Assembly: GCA_963573315.1 (NCBI GenBank)
Contig: OY752142.1
Coordinates: 3,100,001-3,164,000 of the forward strand
Origin: Entomortierella parvispora
Lineage: Eukaryota > Mortierellomycota > Mortierellomycetes > Mortierellales > Mortierellaceae
Reading direction: 5' to 3'
Length of the DNA: 64,000 bases
Positions 23,370 through 35,320 of the stretch are shown here, piece after piece (position 1 is the stretch's first letter; each line of letters begins with the position of its first letter). The notes beneath the pieces are model-generated. The model saw only the letters and a list, made by a program, of their open reading frames with translations. It did not search any database and had not been told where the DNA came from. The position numbers and the translations under genes were made by a program.

Positions 23370-24945
23370 TTACATGGAAAGGTTCGAGAGCTGGGTGCTA
23401 TGACGGCGGGGCGCGACCGTCTGTTGACGGGTCAAGTAATTAGGCATCTCGGCTCCATTGCCATAAGAAGTGCCAGAGGCACCGGTGTTCCCGGACGAGA
23501 CCGAGATGTCCCCGACGGCTGGCAACACCAAAGTGGTGAAATAATCAATCTCGGTACTGCCGCCGCCACCAGCGGCAGCGGTGTTCCCTTGGTGGGCCAT
23601 CGCCGAAGAGTTGTGGGCAGAATGGCTCAACAGGTGCGAGTTGTGCGACAACAAACCTTGGGCGTTCTGCATGGACCGGACTTGGGCCTGCTGGGCCAAG
23701 GAGAAGGAGCCAGAGCTAGTCGAGTTGGCGGTGGCACCTGTGGTAGTACCGTAGTAGGACTGGAGTGCGTATCCAGATCCGGTGGTACTGTTGTTGGATC
23801 CATAGGACCCATAGGTGCCATGTTGTTGCTGTTGGTGGGTCGGGAATCCAGAGAACATGTCATGGCTCGCAGCCTTGTGCAGGATCTGGTGCTTGTTGGA
23901 GCGTGACATGAACCCACCGGTCGTTGCCATCTTGAGACTATAGTGGGCCGAGGACGTGGCATCAATCAGACCAGCCTGTGAGTCTTGGATGTGGTAAGGA
24001 TGGTGGTGGTAAGGGTGGTGGTGCGAGGTCGAGTGATGCCCATGTTGTTGTTGTGGCTGTGGCTGCTGAGCGACTTGGTGGTTCAAGAGCATGGGCGACT
24101 GGAGCGACGAGTTGGCAGACTGAGGCGAAGACTTTGAGTGGCTGGCCAGGCTGCTGCCCTGGGACTCAATGGTCGTGGCAGATCCACCAACCATGTTGTC
24201 GTCCATCATCATCCACTCGGAGGTCTCCTTTTGGTGATGAGGGATATCGATCCGGATCCCTGCAGCCTTGGCCAACCCTTTACGGTCCCGGACAGTTGAT
24301 GGAGTCGTGGGTACCGAGGAGGCGTCATGGCTGCTAGGATCCATTGAGGACATCTCAGGGAACGGATACTGGCGAGAGGCCGATGGGGAGGTGACCGTGT
24401 TATTACTGTTGCTGTTGTTGCTGTGGGCAGTGTGGTGCTGGGATTGCCAATCAATCCAACCCGACAACTCGCGGTCACCATAGAGTCCTCCAGTGGGCTG
24501 TCTGCCCGAAGATGACTGGACATCCAAGCCCGTCACGATGGATTCCATGGATTCTTGCTGCTGCTGCTGGCCTTGCTGCTGCTTGTTCATCAAAAGAGTC
24601 TGGGACAGGGATCGGGTCTGGTACACTCCCTGGTACAAGTCTTGGAACCGCTGCTCCGAAGACGGAGTGGAAGCAGCATCCATATAGTTGTTGATACTAT
24701 AGAGGGAACCATTGCCCGTTCCCAGCGTCGCCGGGCTGGTACCTGCAATGGCGCGGCGTTGCATCATTGTGTGGGCCTCAGAGATGGAGCGTTGCTTGCG
24801 GCTTCGACGCTTCTTGTTGCTACCACTAGACAAACTGGTGCGGGAACCAGAGGAGGACATCATCAAGTGGCTGCTACTGCTGCTTCGAGTGACCATAGAG
24901 CCAAGGCCATCATCATTGTGGATATTGCTTCCATCCACCATGTTT

Positions 24946-24977
<32 letters not shown>

Positions 24978-27914
24978 CTGTTCACGGCTGATAGTGGCGT
25001 TCATGGCCTGACGCGAACGACGACGACGAGGTCCATTCTCGGTCTTGAGCAACTCGATAAACTTGCGGTCCCCTTCCTTCAGGCCGTCCTCGCGCATGGC
25101 GTTCTCGTCGTACATGCTACTCCCTCCACCCGAGATACCGCCGTAAGCCGGGATGGAATGACCATTCATGGTGCCACTGAACGAGAAGTTGAAGAACGAA
25201 GACGAGTTATTACCGTTGCCGTTGTTGTTGTTGTTGATTCCATTCTGAAATCGACCCTCCGAGAGGTCCCCCGGGTTCCCTCCCGTCAAGGGAGAGGACT
25301 GTTCGGAATCAAAGACGTGGGGACCTCCGGCAGGGGCACCCACACCCTTCCACCCGGCTTTACGGCTGTGACGGAGCAATAGCATGCCCTTTCGTTTCTC
25401 GATCTCGGCTTGGATCCAGGCTTCCTTCTCGTCAGATTCCTCGGGACCAAATTTGTCCTTTGCGTTTCTGTAGACACGGCAACGCATGTCGTTGAATTTG
25501 TCTGAATAAAAAAAAGAGAGGCTGGAGAGTTAGTGTATGTGGTATAGGAGAAAAGAGTTGACAAAGGACAGAGGAACTTACTCTTTTCACGGTTGGCCTG
25601 GCGCCAGCGACGCATCCTCAACGTGGTCTCGGCACGACTGGCCTGTTTCTTTTCATGGCCTTGCCAACGCTTTTGATCGCGTGTGCGTTCATATGGGGTA
25701 CTGCTCGTGGGTTGACAGAGTGTAGAAAATGAAGAAAAAATAAGTACAAGAAGGTACGAAAGTAAATAATTGAACTGGTGTTCGTTGACTGGAGATGGCG
25801 AAAGAAATGAAAGAGACTTACTTGTGGATGTTGATGTTCTCCAAGTGTCGCTTGAGGTTGGACTTTGTGGTAAAGTCTAAAGGGAGAAAGAGAGAATGAA
25901 GGAAGAGAGGAAAGAGAAGAGGAGAAATGTGGATGAGTATCGTTGGTTCGTGTTTACATCTTTTCGTTCTGAAACACTCTTTAACACAGCCTCTTCGTCC
26001 CCCCGTCCCTCCCTAGTCTGTGCACACAAACGCGACGCATGCAGACGCAAAACTACAACAACATCCCACTTAAAACGCGTCGTTGTGGTCCCCTGTGTTG
26101 ATGGACAAACCGCGCGCAAGGACCATCAAAAGAAGGTTTGGTGGCAAAACGCGAGAACTAGAAAAAAAAAGCAGAGCCCTTGATTCCCCATTTCACTCAC
26201 CTCGGGGACATTTGCTGCACAAGTACTTGACTGTCTTTCCATCCTCGCTCAACACTGCATGGGGCTCCTCCGAGGCCGCGTCTACGGCCTCTGCCACCGC
26301 CGCTACGGCTGTAACGCCTGTGACAGAAGGGGTGCTACCGCGCTTCAGGGTTTGCTTCATGTTCATGTGGGAAGGAGAGGTGGGCGATGCAAGGTGCACC
26401 TGGTTGGATGTCATTCCATCCAGCTCCTGAGCAGACACGAGTCCGGACCCATTATCTCCGCTTTGTTCTTCACCTGCAGCTCGGACCATGCCTCCAGAGA
26501 TGGCGATTCCCAGTCCGTGCTCAGACAAAGCCTGGGCTTGATGATGCTCTGTCGAGTATTGTCTTGATTGTTGCTGCTGTTGTTGTTGTTGTTGATCTCC
26601 ATAGGTGGTCTCATAGTTCAATTCCAACTGTTGCAACAGCCGAGTGGGATCTTGGTCATAATAGGATGAAGGGGCCAAAGAGAAGGGGACGCCTCTTGTG
26701 GAGGGACTAGCGTACCCGGCTGCTTGCTGCTGAGAAGGCGCAGATGTGACATGACCATATGAATTGACTGTAGTCCCCGTGGTCGCGGAGGAGGTTGAGG
26801 GGTACAACAAATCCGAAGCAGATCCCGTAGGGGGTGTAGAGCCGTACATGGTCCCCGTCAAAGATGCAGCCACCATGGACAAGGAATCGTAACCCTGAGC
26901 CACCGCCGAGGGCTGTGAATGAATTGGACTGGAAAAGGGGCTCTGGTGTTGATAAGGATAGGTCGACGAAGGAGAAGCGGATGAAGTCGGTTGCTGTTGC
27001 TGCTGTTGCTGCTGTTGCTGCTGTTGCTGATGGTGCTGTTGTGTTTGCTGGTGTTGTGAGTAATGGTATTGGAATCCTCCGGTGGACTGGGGGGACGAAC
27101 TATAGGATTGATAAGGCGAGCTGGTAGCGGAGACCTGATGCTGAGGATGTTGCACACTCAATGAGGCCATGTTTCCGGTCAAGCGACTGAACCCTACAGA
27201 GCTGGCATTGCTATCCATACTGCTGGTGCTTAAGCAACGTGTGCGCTGGCTTCCGTTCGGGCCTGCACCCCCAGTAGGGGTGTTCAACAGATGCGAAAAC
27301 CGGTTCTGATTACCAGAGCCATTGAAGACCAAGCTCCCTGCAGTCAAACTAGAGGGGCTGCTATAGTTGGAAGGAGGGGAAAACGTCAAGTTGGCTGCGG
27401 CGGCAGCGGCAGCAGCCGCACCAGATTGGAAAGAATCACGTCGGTTTCGACTCCTGTAACTGTAAGCAGAAGAACGGCTGTTACTGCTATTGCTGCCATA
27501 AGCCGAGGTATTGTTACTGCCGTTTTGGCTGCCAAAGTTCATGGCTAGAGGGGAACTGATCAGAGGCAAAGTCGATTGCTGCTGGGCGGTCGATGTGGCC
27601 AAGTATCCAGAGCTGGAGCCATTGGAGTAGAACATTGGGGAATCCTGTTGCTGTTGCTGATGCTGCTGCTGTACAAACGAGTTTTGGTCTGGTACTGAAG
27701 CAGTGGCGAGTGTGGCGGAGGAAGAAGGGTTGAGGGAGGTGGCAGTGCCATTGGCTGATGACGCCGTGTAAGAGTAGGAGGATAAGGGAGATGTCGTGGA
27801 TGTGAGAGAGGAGTCTGCTGCTACTGTCGCCGAGCCTGCATCCTGCTGCTGCTGTTGTTGTCGTTGGTCTTGCTCAGCCTTCAATTCCGGCGTTGGGCTC
27901 TTGTTGGTGGACAT
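23370..27914 (-). CDS. CON7-like C2H2 zinc-finger transcription factor
   Basis: Minus-strand exons 26201-27914, 25822-25876, 25582-25700 and 23370-25501; all splices are GT-AG and in frame, for about 1,340 residues. The core is a single zinc finger (YLCSKCPRDFTTKSNLKRHL, then ENINIH) and a conserved basic block after it (PYERTRDQKRWQGHEKKQAS, TTLRMRRWRQANREKNKFND, MRCRVYRNAKDKFG). This finger-plus-block arrangement is that of the Magnaporthe Con7p group, regulators of morphogenesis and cell-wall genes. Unusually, the finger is split over an intron and spaced H-x6-H. Both arms, about 570 residues before and 700 after, are low-complexity with Q, S, N, H and T runs (CAG/CAA repeats at 24940-24985 and 26990-27030). 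The start is the first ATG of the long frame. The stop is followed after 1 nt by A20 (sense strand). Confidence 0.82.
24941..24983 (-). repeat. CAG/CAA polyglutamine microsatellite in the CON7-like gene
   Basis: The plus strand reads TGCTGCTGTTGCTGTTGTTG and continues with CTG units. On the coding strand it gives an uninterrupted run of about 14 glutamines after EQ. A second run of about 15 codons lies near 26989-27030. Confidence 0.85.
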
Positions 27915-28519
27915 TTTTTTTTGTTTTCGGATACTCCTGGAGTGTTTGTGATTGTTTGTTCTGGTGTCTTGATCAAGAGGGTTTTTTTTGTTGCAAGTTC
28001 CCAGGTGTTGGGGGTGGTGTTGGGCGGTGGTGGTGACAGGCAGGCAGGGGAGACGGTGTGATCTGCGATGATGTGTTGTGTCGCGAGAGTGCGAGAGTAC
28101 GAGCGCGAGTGAAAGAGTTGAAAGTGAGTGAGAGGGGGAAGGGTATAGAGCCTACTGCTTTTCTGGGGAAATGACGGAAGCAGAGAGAAAAGCAGAAAAA
28201 AAAAGAGAGAGAGAAAGAGTTTTTGGGTGAGTTTGCAAGTTCGGTAATTGACAAGAGATGGACAAAGAGTGTGTGTCCTGGAGGTGAACAACAAAAATAG
28301 AGCAGAAAGGAGGAAAGAGTGGAAAGGAAGAAGGAGAAAGAGATGAGGAGGCCTTTACGGCGTTCGTTGCAGGGACGATCGAGGAGGTCGAAGAAAGAGG
28401 AGGGAGGGTCGAAGAAGATGGAAGAATGTTTTTTTGTTGGTTTGGTTGGCTGATGTTTCCTGGAAGAGGGGGGTGGAGGCTGAAGGGTACTGAACGAAGA
28501 AAGAGATGGATCTATCGAC

Positions 28520-28566
28520 GTCAGTCAGTCAGTCAGACACACAGACAGACAGACAGACAGACAGAA
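28520..28566. repeat. CAGT/CAGA tetranucleotide repeat
   Basis: GTCAGTCAGTCAGTCAGACA followed by several CAGA units, about 45 bp in all. It lies upstream of the CON7-like gene and is a simple slippage repeat. Confidence 0.85.
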
Positions 28567-29553
28567 AGGAACTGAGAAAGTGAAAAAGAGAAAAGGAACC
28601 AAAGAGACAAGTTAGGGATTCCGCATAGACGTACGAACCACAGAGCTGGTACTGGAAGGGGGGACAAGAAGGGGACGATCAAGGAGGAATCAGGATGTAG
28701 CAGTGGTAAAAGAAAAGCAAACAAGACTCCAATGGGGTTCCTTCCTGCAAAAAAAAGTGTCAACAAGCAGGCAGGGAGTGGGGATCGGTGACACCAAACT
28801 AAGGATGGGTTCCCAACAAGCGAATGCATGAACCAGGGCCTGTTTCCCTGTTCAGGTAGGTCAAGATGTGCGCAAAGAATAGATTCTCTCTTCTGAAAGG
28901 ACATCCTGTTGTGCGACATCAACAAAAACGCAGATGCGACAGGAAAGAAAAAAAAGGACTGGTCTTTCCGCTGTGTTGTGCATCATCCGTGTGGTCATCG
29001 CGCGCGCGGGAAGACGATGTGTGAGGGTATGGAGTGTATGGAGTGTATGTATGTGAATGTTTGTGTGCGTGTGTGTATGTGTGTGTGGGTATGGATGTGT
29101 GGGTGAAGCAATGAGGCATTGTTGTTTTCAGGTAGCAACTCAATTGCAGAAAGTGTGAGATAGGTGAACACCAAAGCTGGATGTGGTGCGACCAGCCTTT
29201 GCATGGTCAGCGAGCAACACTGTGCCACGGAACCAGAGGATTGGAGACGATAGCACAACACCCACAATCCCCACAAAGTGAAGATGGCCACGAGGCACAA
29301 GCGAAACGACTGAGGATCTAGTAGCCGGTGTTGTTGCCCATGAGTCTGGTTATTTCCTCTCTTCGGGAAATAGGCTGCTGACCAAACCCATTCAACCAAG
29401 GTGAATGACTCTCATACTGATCCCTTTTTCTTGGAGGCAATATTGAGAGCTGCAGCCCGAGGGGAGGGAGAGCAAGAGAGTCGCCATAATAAAGGGTAGA
29501 GGCGATAAAAAGGATAGGATTCCAATAGGCTCGCTCTGCTTGCTCATGCTCAG

Positions 29554-29575
29554 AAAAAAAAAAAAAAAAAAAAAA
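29554..29575. repeat. Poly(A)22 tract
   Basis: A perfect run of 22 As within the gene-poor interval. I found no adjacent coding remnant or target-site duplication that would mark a retrocopy. Confidence 0.85.
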
Positions 29576-32500
29576 GGAGGCACGAGGTAACTGAGGGATT
29601 GAAGGACATGGAATGATGCAAGCGAGCAGAGGACAAAGGGGGACAAGAGGGGCACACGGACACCCACCCGCAACAGACCCTCTGTGTGAACGTCCATGTC
29701 CATGACGCGCAACACAAAAGAGCCAATAGTTCCAATTAGGAAACCCCATCGCGGAAAAAAAAGGGCGGCAGTCAAACCCATGGGGACACAAACCAAATCC
29801 TGCAACATTTTGTGTAATGATTTGGTTGGTTGCAGGAAGGGAAAGAGAGAGAGAGATAGAGTGAAAGACAAACAGAGAGGGAGGGAAGACGGCAAGGGGT
29901 TCTTGTGGGTATCAAGGGGACACCAGCGTACCAGCCCGCCAAAGACGGTTCAGATATCAAAAGGGCAAAAAAGCACCAAAGAAGAAACAGGGGGAAGCTG
30001 CAGTCAGGGGAGATGGGACGCTGTTGACGTACAAAAGAAACCCTTGCAGGACCAAAACAATCGCCATTGAGGCTCAACAGTGCAGGCTGCACCTTGGGCT
30101 CATCAATGCAGCATGCTACCTGCACCTCTCACTATTGAAATTCACCGTGTGCATGGAGGATGCACTAGACAGATCCAATGACAGAAGACTGACCTCAAAT
30201 GTAGGGATGAAATTGAACCACATACCTTACAATCAGAAGCCTAGAATCGATAATATGTGGCAAACAAGTGGAGTGTGGTGCAATGGATCTTGCAAGGACT
30301 GGTCCGCTGAGTGCAGGAGTTCAAGGCGCGGATTTGTAAGGATAAAGGAGGTTCTGCAGCCTGGGTGACAACTCAAAAAAGACAGGGGAGCCAGGTAAAA
30401 CACGTTGGGATTGTTGACGAGTATGGTTCGACAGGGATATTAGGGGTAGGAAAGATTAAAAGTGAATAGTAGACGCGTGCAGGGGCAATATTAGTGGTAT
30501 ACAGGGCACGAAAAGTCACAGGGGTCTTTTAACGGCTAGATTGGAAAAAAGACGGTGACAGATGGGGGAGATTGGGAAGGAAGATGATTGTCGAGGAGGA
30601 GGAAATGAACGAATTATAGGAAAGAGGAAGAAGTTCTAACGAAGTGCGATCAAGAGGAAGAAGAAGGAAATTGAAAAAAGAAAAAAAAAAGGAAGAAAGA
30701 AAGAAACAGAGGAAGAACAGAGTAACGGACACCTTTATAACAAGACAAGGTCATTCGTTGCTCACACGTTCCTGGAAGCGGATCCAAAGAAGTAGGCAAC
30801 AAAGAACCAAAGAAGAAAGGTAGTAAAAAAGCCCTTTGCGCAAAGACCAGCTACAAGGCGAGTAATGAGGATCAAGTCGAGACATCTCTTTTGTTCTTGA
30901 CAGCAATGTCTCTAACCACCATCTACGAATAAACGAACAAAATCTTTTCGTCCGAACAACCTGTTCCCTTTTCACTGCCTGCCTCCACCACCCTCCAGTG
31001 AATCGTTTTTTTTCCCTGTGAGGCATTGGTTGATTTGGCGATGACATGAGGCATCCCCGTCCACCCCGGAGAACAAACGACTGACTCGACTGAATAGGGA
31101 ACAAAAGTCAGCATACCGTTTGCTTTGTGGGCGAGGACTGAGCACACGGTCATCGTCAATAGGGAGGAAAAGAAAAAAGAAAAAAAAAGTCAGTAACGGA
31201 GCAATGAGCTCAACAGAGGAACGTCTCCAACGACACACGCCTTGTTTGCCCTTTTGCCAGTTGCCAATTGTATTTGCAGGATGTGCTGTTGATATTATAT
31301 GGACAATAGGCCGCAGGATGAACAAGAAGATGAGTGAGCAAAATTATACATGTCATTTAGGAGCTACTCTCGACCGATCGTTTGCTCTCCCTCTCTGATC
31401 AACGAGAGGAAAATAGACCAAGGACCTTTCTAGCCACATAGCCTCTGACTGGCCGAAAAGAAAAGGAAATCATTGGTTACCTATGCAAAAAAAGATCCCC
31501 AACCTGCGCCCATCTTGCATTGAACACCGTCCTTGGTTTTTTTTTTTTTTTGGTTTTTTTTCTTTCGGGGGGCGCCTTTTTGGTCGCTATCAGGTGCCAG
31601 CCCAAAAGTCGTGCTGGCCTTGAATATGGACTTGGATGGACGGTGTCACTGCGGGATGGAAGAACCAGCCAGATCGAAAACCACCCGTCTACCACCACAG
31701 TCTACAGTCAATAAGCCAACTATCCGTAAAAAGTCAAGAAAGACGAAAAGGACAGTAACATGGGGCCAGCACCATGAATCTTTGTTCCTTTTCTAAAAGA
31801 CCTCTCAAAGAATGCCGTATTCTCGGGTCTTCGATCCCAAGCGCGCACCATCTATCCAACTGGGTGCTGATTCGCTTTTCGTCCGATTTGGTCGTGATGT
31901 CTACCTGTGATTTTTTTCCCATTTGTTTTCGAAAGAGAGGCAGTAATGGCGTTTCGATCTCTTTGATATTGCTCTTGTCATTTATTATAGTACTGTTGTC
32001 GCAGCTGTTTTGAATTAAGAAAGGGGGAAAAGAAAGAAAAAAGAGAGAACTGGGTGGCGACGGAGGGATAGAAGACCACTCGATCCGAGGGCTAGGAGAA
32101 ACCAACGACTATCAATTGCACTTCGAGGTTTTGTGTTGCATTGCCTTGCATTGCATGGCGCCGTTTGTTTATGTCCGACTGTGCACTTTGAGTCCAATAC
32201 CTGTGGCCATAGTCTTCGGAAGGGAAGGTGCCCTCGGGGTCTTGTTTTCGCCAAGGAGGAAAAAGTGAGGGGCGAAAGTGACGCGAAGTGAATGAGAGAG
32301 AGTGCAATGGTGCGCGTGTATTTTTTTTGTGCATCCAGTCTATTGGCTGTGATGTAGAGAGTGTCGGTCGGAGGACCTGATCTACACCGGTGACACCTAT
32401 TCCCCTCAACCAAGCGATGGATGTGCTAAACTGGGTACGTGGACTGCATCTTCGTGTATATACACGGACAGGGTGGACAGGATCACGAGGACCGAGGTGG

Positions 32501-33477
32501 GATAGACGGGGGTCAGAGGTCTCAGCCCTTGCCGCACAGAGCCCGAGCCTGCGGCAGAGAATGGCACAGGCAAACCCTTTGCCAAAAGGCCTTTGCTCTC
32601 TGTTCCCTTTGGATGACCAAATCTGCAGGCCTCTTTCCAACCTCTGCGATCCGTAGGCAGACCTACAACTCTCTTGCATTGACACTAGCCCATATCGTGG
32701 TCGCGACTAGAAAACGGCAGCGGCTCTGCATACTTTTCCTGTTCTATCAGGAGAACGTCAGGCGGGTTCCGTAACTGCTAATTGCAACCGCAATTGCAAA
32801 CATGGCCCTTTGGCCGTCGGCCAGTAGGAACTTTTTTTTTTAAAAAAGCTGTTTTGTTATTTAAGCAAAGCTTGAATGTGCCTTGGCCGCTCTATCCCCC
32901 GCGCGCCTGCCTGGTCTGGGCGTCTTTTTTACTGTTGTGTTGTGTAGTGTTGGTGGCTGTGTGAAGTTTGTGCCACGGCCCACAGGCCATTGGGCGCAGC
33001 GTACACTTGCGCCTCACTTCTACTCCAATTTGCTCTCGACCTTACCTGTGTCTCACCTGCTTGAAAACCAGGCTCAAGGAGCGAGTGAGGATAAAAGAAA
33101 GGAAAGAGGGAAAGAAGGAAGGAAGGAAGGAAAGAGGAAGGAAGAAAAGAAGGGTTGAAAGAAAGAAGAGAGGGAGAGAGACAGAGGAGGAAGGAAGAGA
33201 GTGATTCGTTATTTCCAATCAAGGCACACTCCCATCCGCTATTTCCAAGCATAGTTTCATATCGCATTGCCGTACATCCAAAAAAAAAAAAAAAATGTAT
33301 TTTGGGTGTCGTCGCACTGGACCCCTTTTTCGCTCTCTTTGTTGCATCCTGTCCATCCTCATTCCTGTCCATCTCCTCCATTATCATCATCTTGAATCAT
33401 CCCCCTCTTCTTCCCCCTCCCCTTCTCCACCTTGTCCATCTCCCCTTCTCCCTCTTTCTTTCTCTCTCTCACCCATC

Positions 33478-34824
33478 ATGTCCACCGTCAATAAGCTCGG
33501 CCTCACCGAGCGCCAGGCTGTCATCCTCACCGTCGGCTTTTACATGGTCACTGCCCTGGTCATGGTCAGCGTCAACAAGGTCAGCTCTCATTCCTTCCCT
33601 TGTCCCTTCTCTTGCAGCTATTCTCCCTTCCCTTGTTCTAACGGTTCTCTTCTCTCTGCTTGATCCTTGATAGTGGGCTTTAAACACCTTGTCGATCCCC
33701 TGGACTTTGCTCTGGTGCCAGATGCTGATCGCCGTCGTCTTGTTGAGGGCCACAGACACCGCAGGAATGCTCAAGATGCCTCAAATTCAAAAGGATGTTG
33801 CCAAAGCCTTGATCCCCCTGATTGCCATTAACGTCCTTGGTCTCGGTGTCAACACTCTCTGCTTGGTCTATGTCGAGACCTCTTTCTACCAGGTATGGAG
33901 GTCTTCATTTTCAATTCTGTGCTGGAACAAAAAAAAAAATCTTTGCGGGAAAAACAACTCCGAGAGAGCTCGGCCGTTGAAATATGACTTTTCTTTATTG
34001 GCTCACCCTTTGTCCGTCTTTGATTCATGATAGATTGCACGAGGATTGGTCTTGCCCTTCACTGTGATCTTTGCCTATGCTTTGCTGGGCCAACCTTCCT
34101 CCAAGCTGGTGCTGGGATCTTGCTTTGTGGTGTTTTGCGGATTCTACACGGGCGTGATTTCAGAGTTGAACGTTTCTCAGTTGGGCGTCTTTTTCGGCGT
34201 TGTTTCCTCGATCACGACGTCCTTGCATGCGATTGTGATCAAAAAGTCGTTAGTGGCTGTCAACAACTCGTCATTGGATCTTGTTTATTACAACAATGCG
34301 CTCTCATTGATGGCCATGACCCCCATCATCTTCCTCAGCGGCGAAATGTCTGAAATCTCGATCCAGTTTGCGGAACAGGGCATCCAGGGATTTTACAGCT
34401 TCTTGTTCGCGGCCTTTGTTACCGGTATCTTTGGATTCTTGGTCAACTTGGCCGGATTCATGCAAATCTCAAAGACTTCGCCTACCACCCACATGATCTC
34501 GGGAGCTGTCCGTGGAGTGTAAGCTGTCATTCCTGTGTGGCACTGTTTTTATTGTTTGTTTACCCATTGAGATGTTTTCTGACTCTTTTCTCTTCTTTGT
34601 TGCTTCATCATTATAGTCTTCAAACTCTTTTGGGATACTTTTGCTTTGGCGATGACATCACGGCTGGCCGTCTGATGGGTATCGTCTTGATTCTCGGAGG
34701 TGGCGCCCTTTACACCTATGCCAAGGATAAGGAGATGAACGCCAACACCAAGCCCGCTTATATTCCCATGACCCAGCAGGATCTTGACGGCGACGAGGGC
34801 CGCAACAAGGTCGGACAGGCATAG
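33478..34824 (+). CDS. GDP-fucose-type nucleotide-sugar transporter (SLC35C1/TPT family)
   Basis: Exons 33478-33579, 33674-33892, 34034-34518 and 34617-34824, in frame, about 337 residues. It has ten predicted spans of the drug/metabolite transporter TPT family. Order: MVTALVMVSVNKWALNT, LIPLIAINVLGLGVNTLCLV, YVETSFYQIARGLVLPFTVI, FFGVVSSITTSLHAIVIKKS, LVYYNNALSLMAMTPIIFLS, SKTSPTTHMISGAVRGVLQT and ITAGRLMGIVLILGGGALYT. It aligns along the whole length of human SLC35C1, the Golgi GDP-fucose carrier (YNNVN, TSPLTHNVSG, GGSSAYTW equivalents). GDP-fucose is the best guess, but a related TPT substrate is possible. The lysine-rich C-terminus could aid ER-Golgi sorting. A C/T-rich leader precedes the ATG. 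An AATAAA lies about 120 bp past the stop. Confidence 0.85.
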
Positions 34825-35320
34825 ATGAAGGGGAAAGAAACTATAGGGCGACCGACTGAGCGTCTGATTATTTTTGTTTAATGTGTATCCATCCATCCAT
34901 TCACAATACCACTGTTTTTTTTGCATCTCCATTTCTTTTCATGACCAATAAATTCGTAATATAGACCCTTTTTTTTTCTAATATCTTCCTTCCTCCACGT
35001 CTTGGAGTTCCTGGAGAAAACAACAGAGTTACATTTGGAGTGGGACTGGAGTTTGTTCAATTGCATATCATTGCTTCTTTGATTCGTCTCCAAAGGCGAC
35101 ATACCAAGGCTTACACAAGACGATCAATTGCTTTTGAAGAACAGGAATGTTGATTTACTCGTTATTGGGATCCAGTCCTGAATGTTTTCGATCGACCCTC
35201 CCCACTATATATCTTCTTTTTAAAACTGGTATTGTGTTGACTTGTGTTTTCTTTATCGTTTGAGTTTCCATCGTTCCATGGTATTGCTTGTCGGCGCTAT
35301 ATTCGAGACGACCATCTCGT
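34825..35320. other. Convergent 3' region: GDP-sugar transporter / clathrin light chain
   Basis: 496 bp with an ATCCATCCATCC-type repeat at 34887 and an AATAAA (34947). No gene is seen. Confidence 0.5.

Larger units (their letters stand above)
27915..33477. other. 5.5 kb gene-poor interval between two divergent genes
   Basis: This is the largest stretch without a supported protein gene. It holds both promoters (CON7-like leftwards, GDP-sugar transporter rightwards). 27950-28640 is G/A-rich on plus, that is C/T-rich on the CON7 sense strand, and looks like a long 5' leader. Also present are a CAGT/CAGA repeat (28520-28566), a GT-rich patch (29030-29105), A22 at 29554-29575, G/A tracts at 29820-29900, 30540-30720 and 33090-33210, and a C/T tract just before 33478. 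Open frames of up to 197 codons occur but start without ATG and resemble no family. I saw no tRNA or snRNA. Confidence 0.5.

Noticed and set aside
29554-29575. Poly(A)22 as the tail of a retrotransposed copy
   Set aside because: There is no coding remnant upstream and no flanking duplication; similar homopolymers are common in this DNA.
30310-30335. GAGTTCAAGGCGC as a possible tRNA B box
   Set aside because: It does not match the GGTTCGANNCC consensus well, and no acceptor stem or A box can be paired with it.
30024-30368. 114-codon plus-strand frame with several cysteines
   Set aside because: It has a non-ATG start and no family resemblance; not enough for a call, though the DNA is less biased than its surroundings.
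32092-32685. 197-codon minus-strand open frame in the gene-poor interval
   Set aside because: It starts at GTG, lacks introns or recognisable motifs, and its composition is irregular. I cannot support it as a gene.
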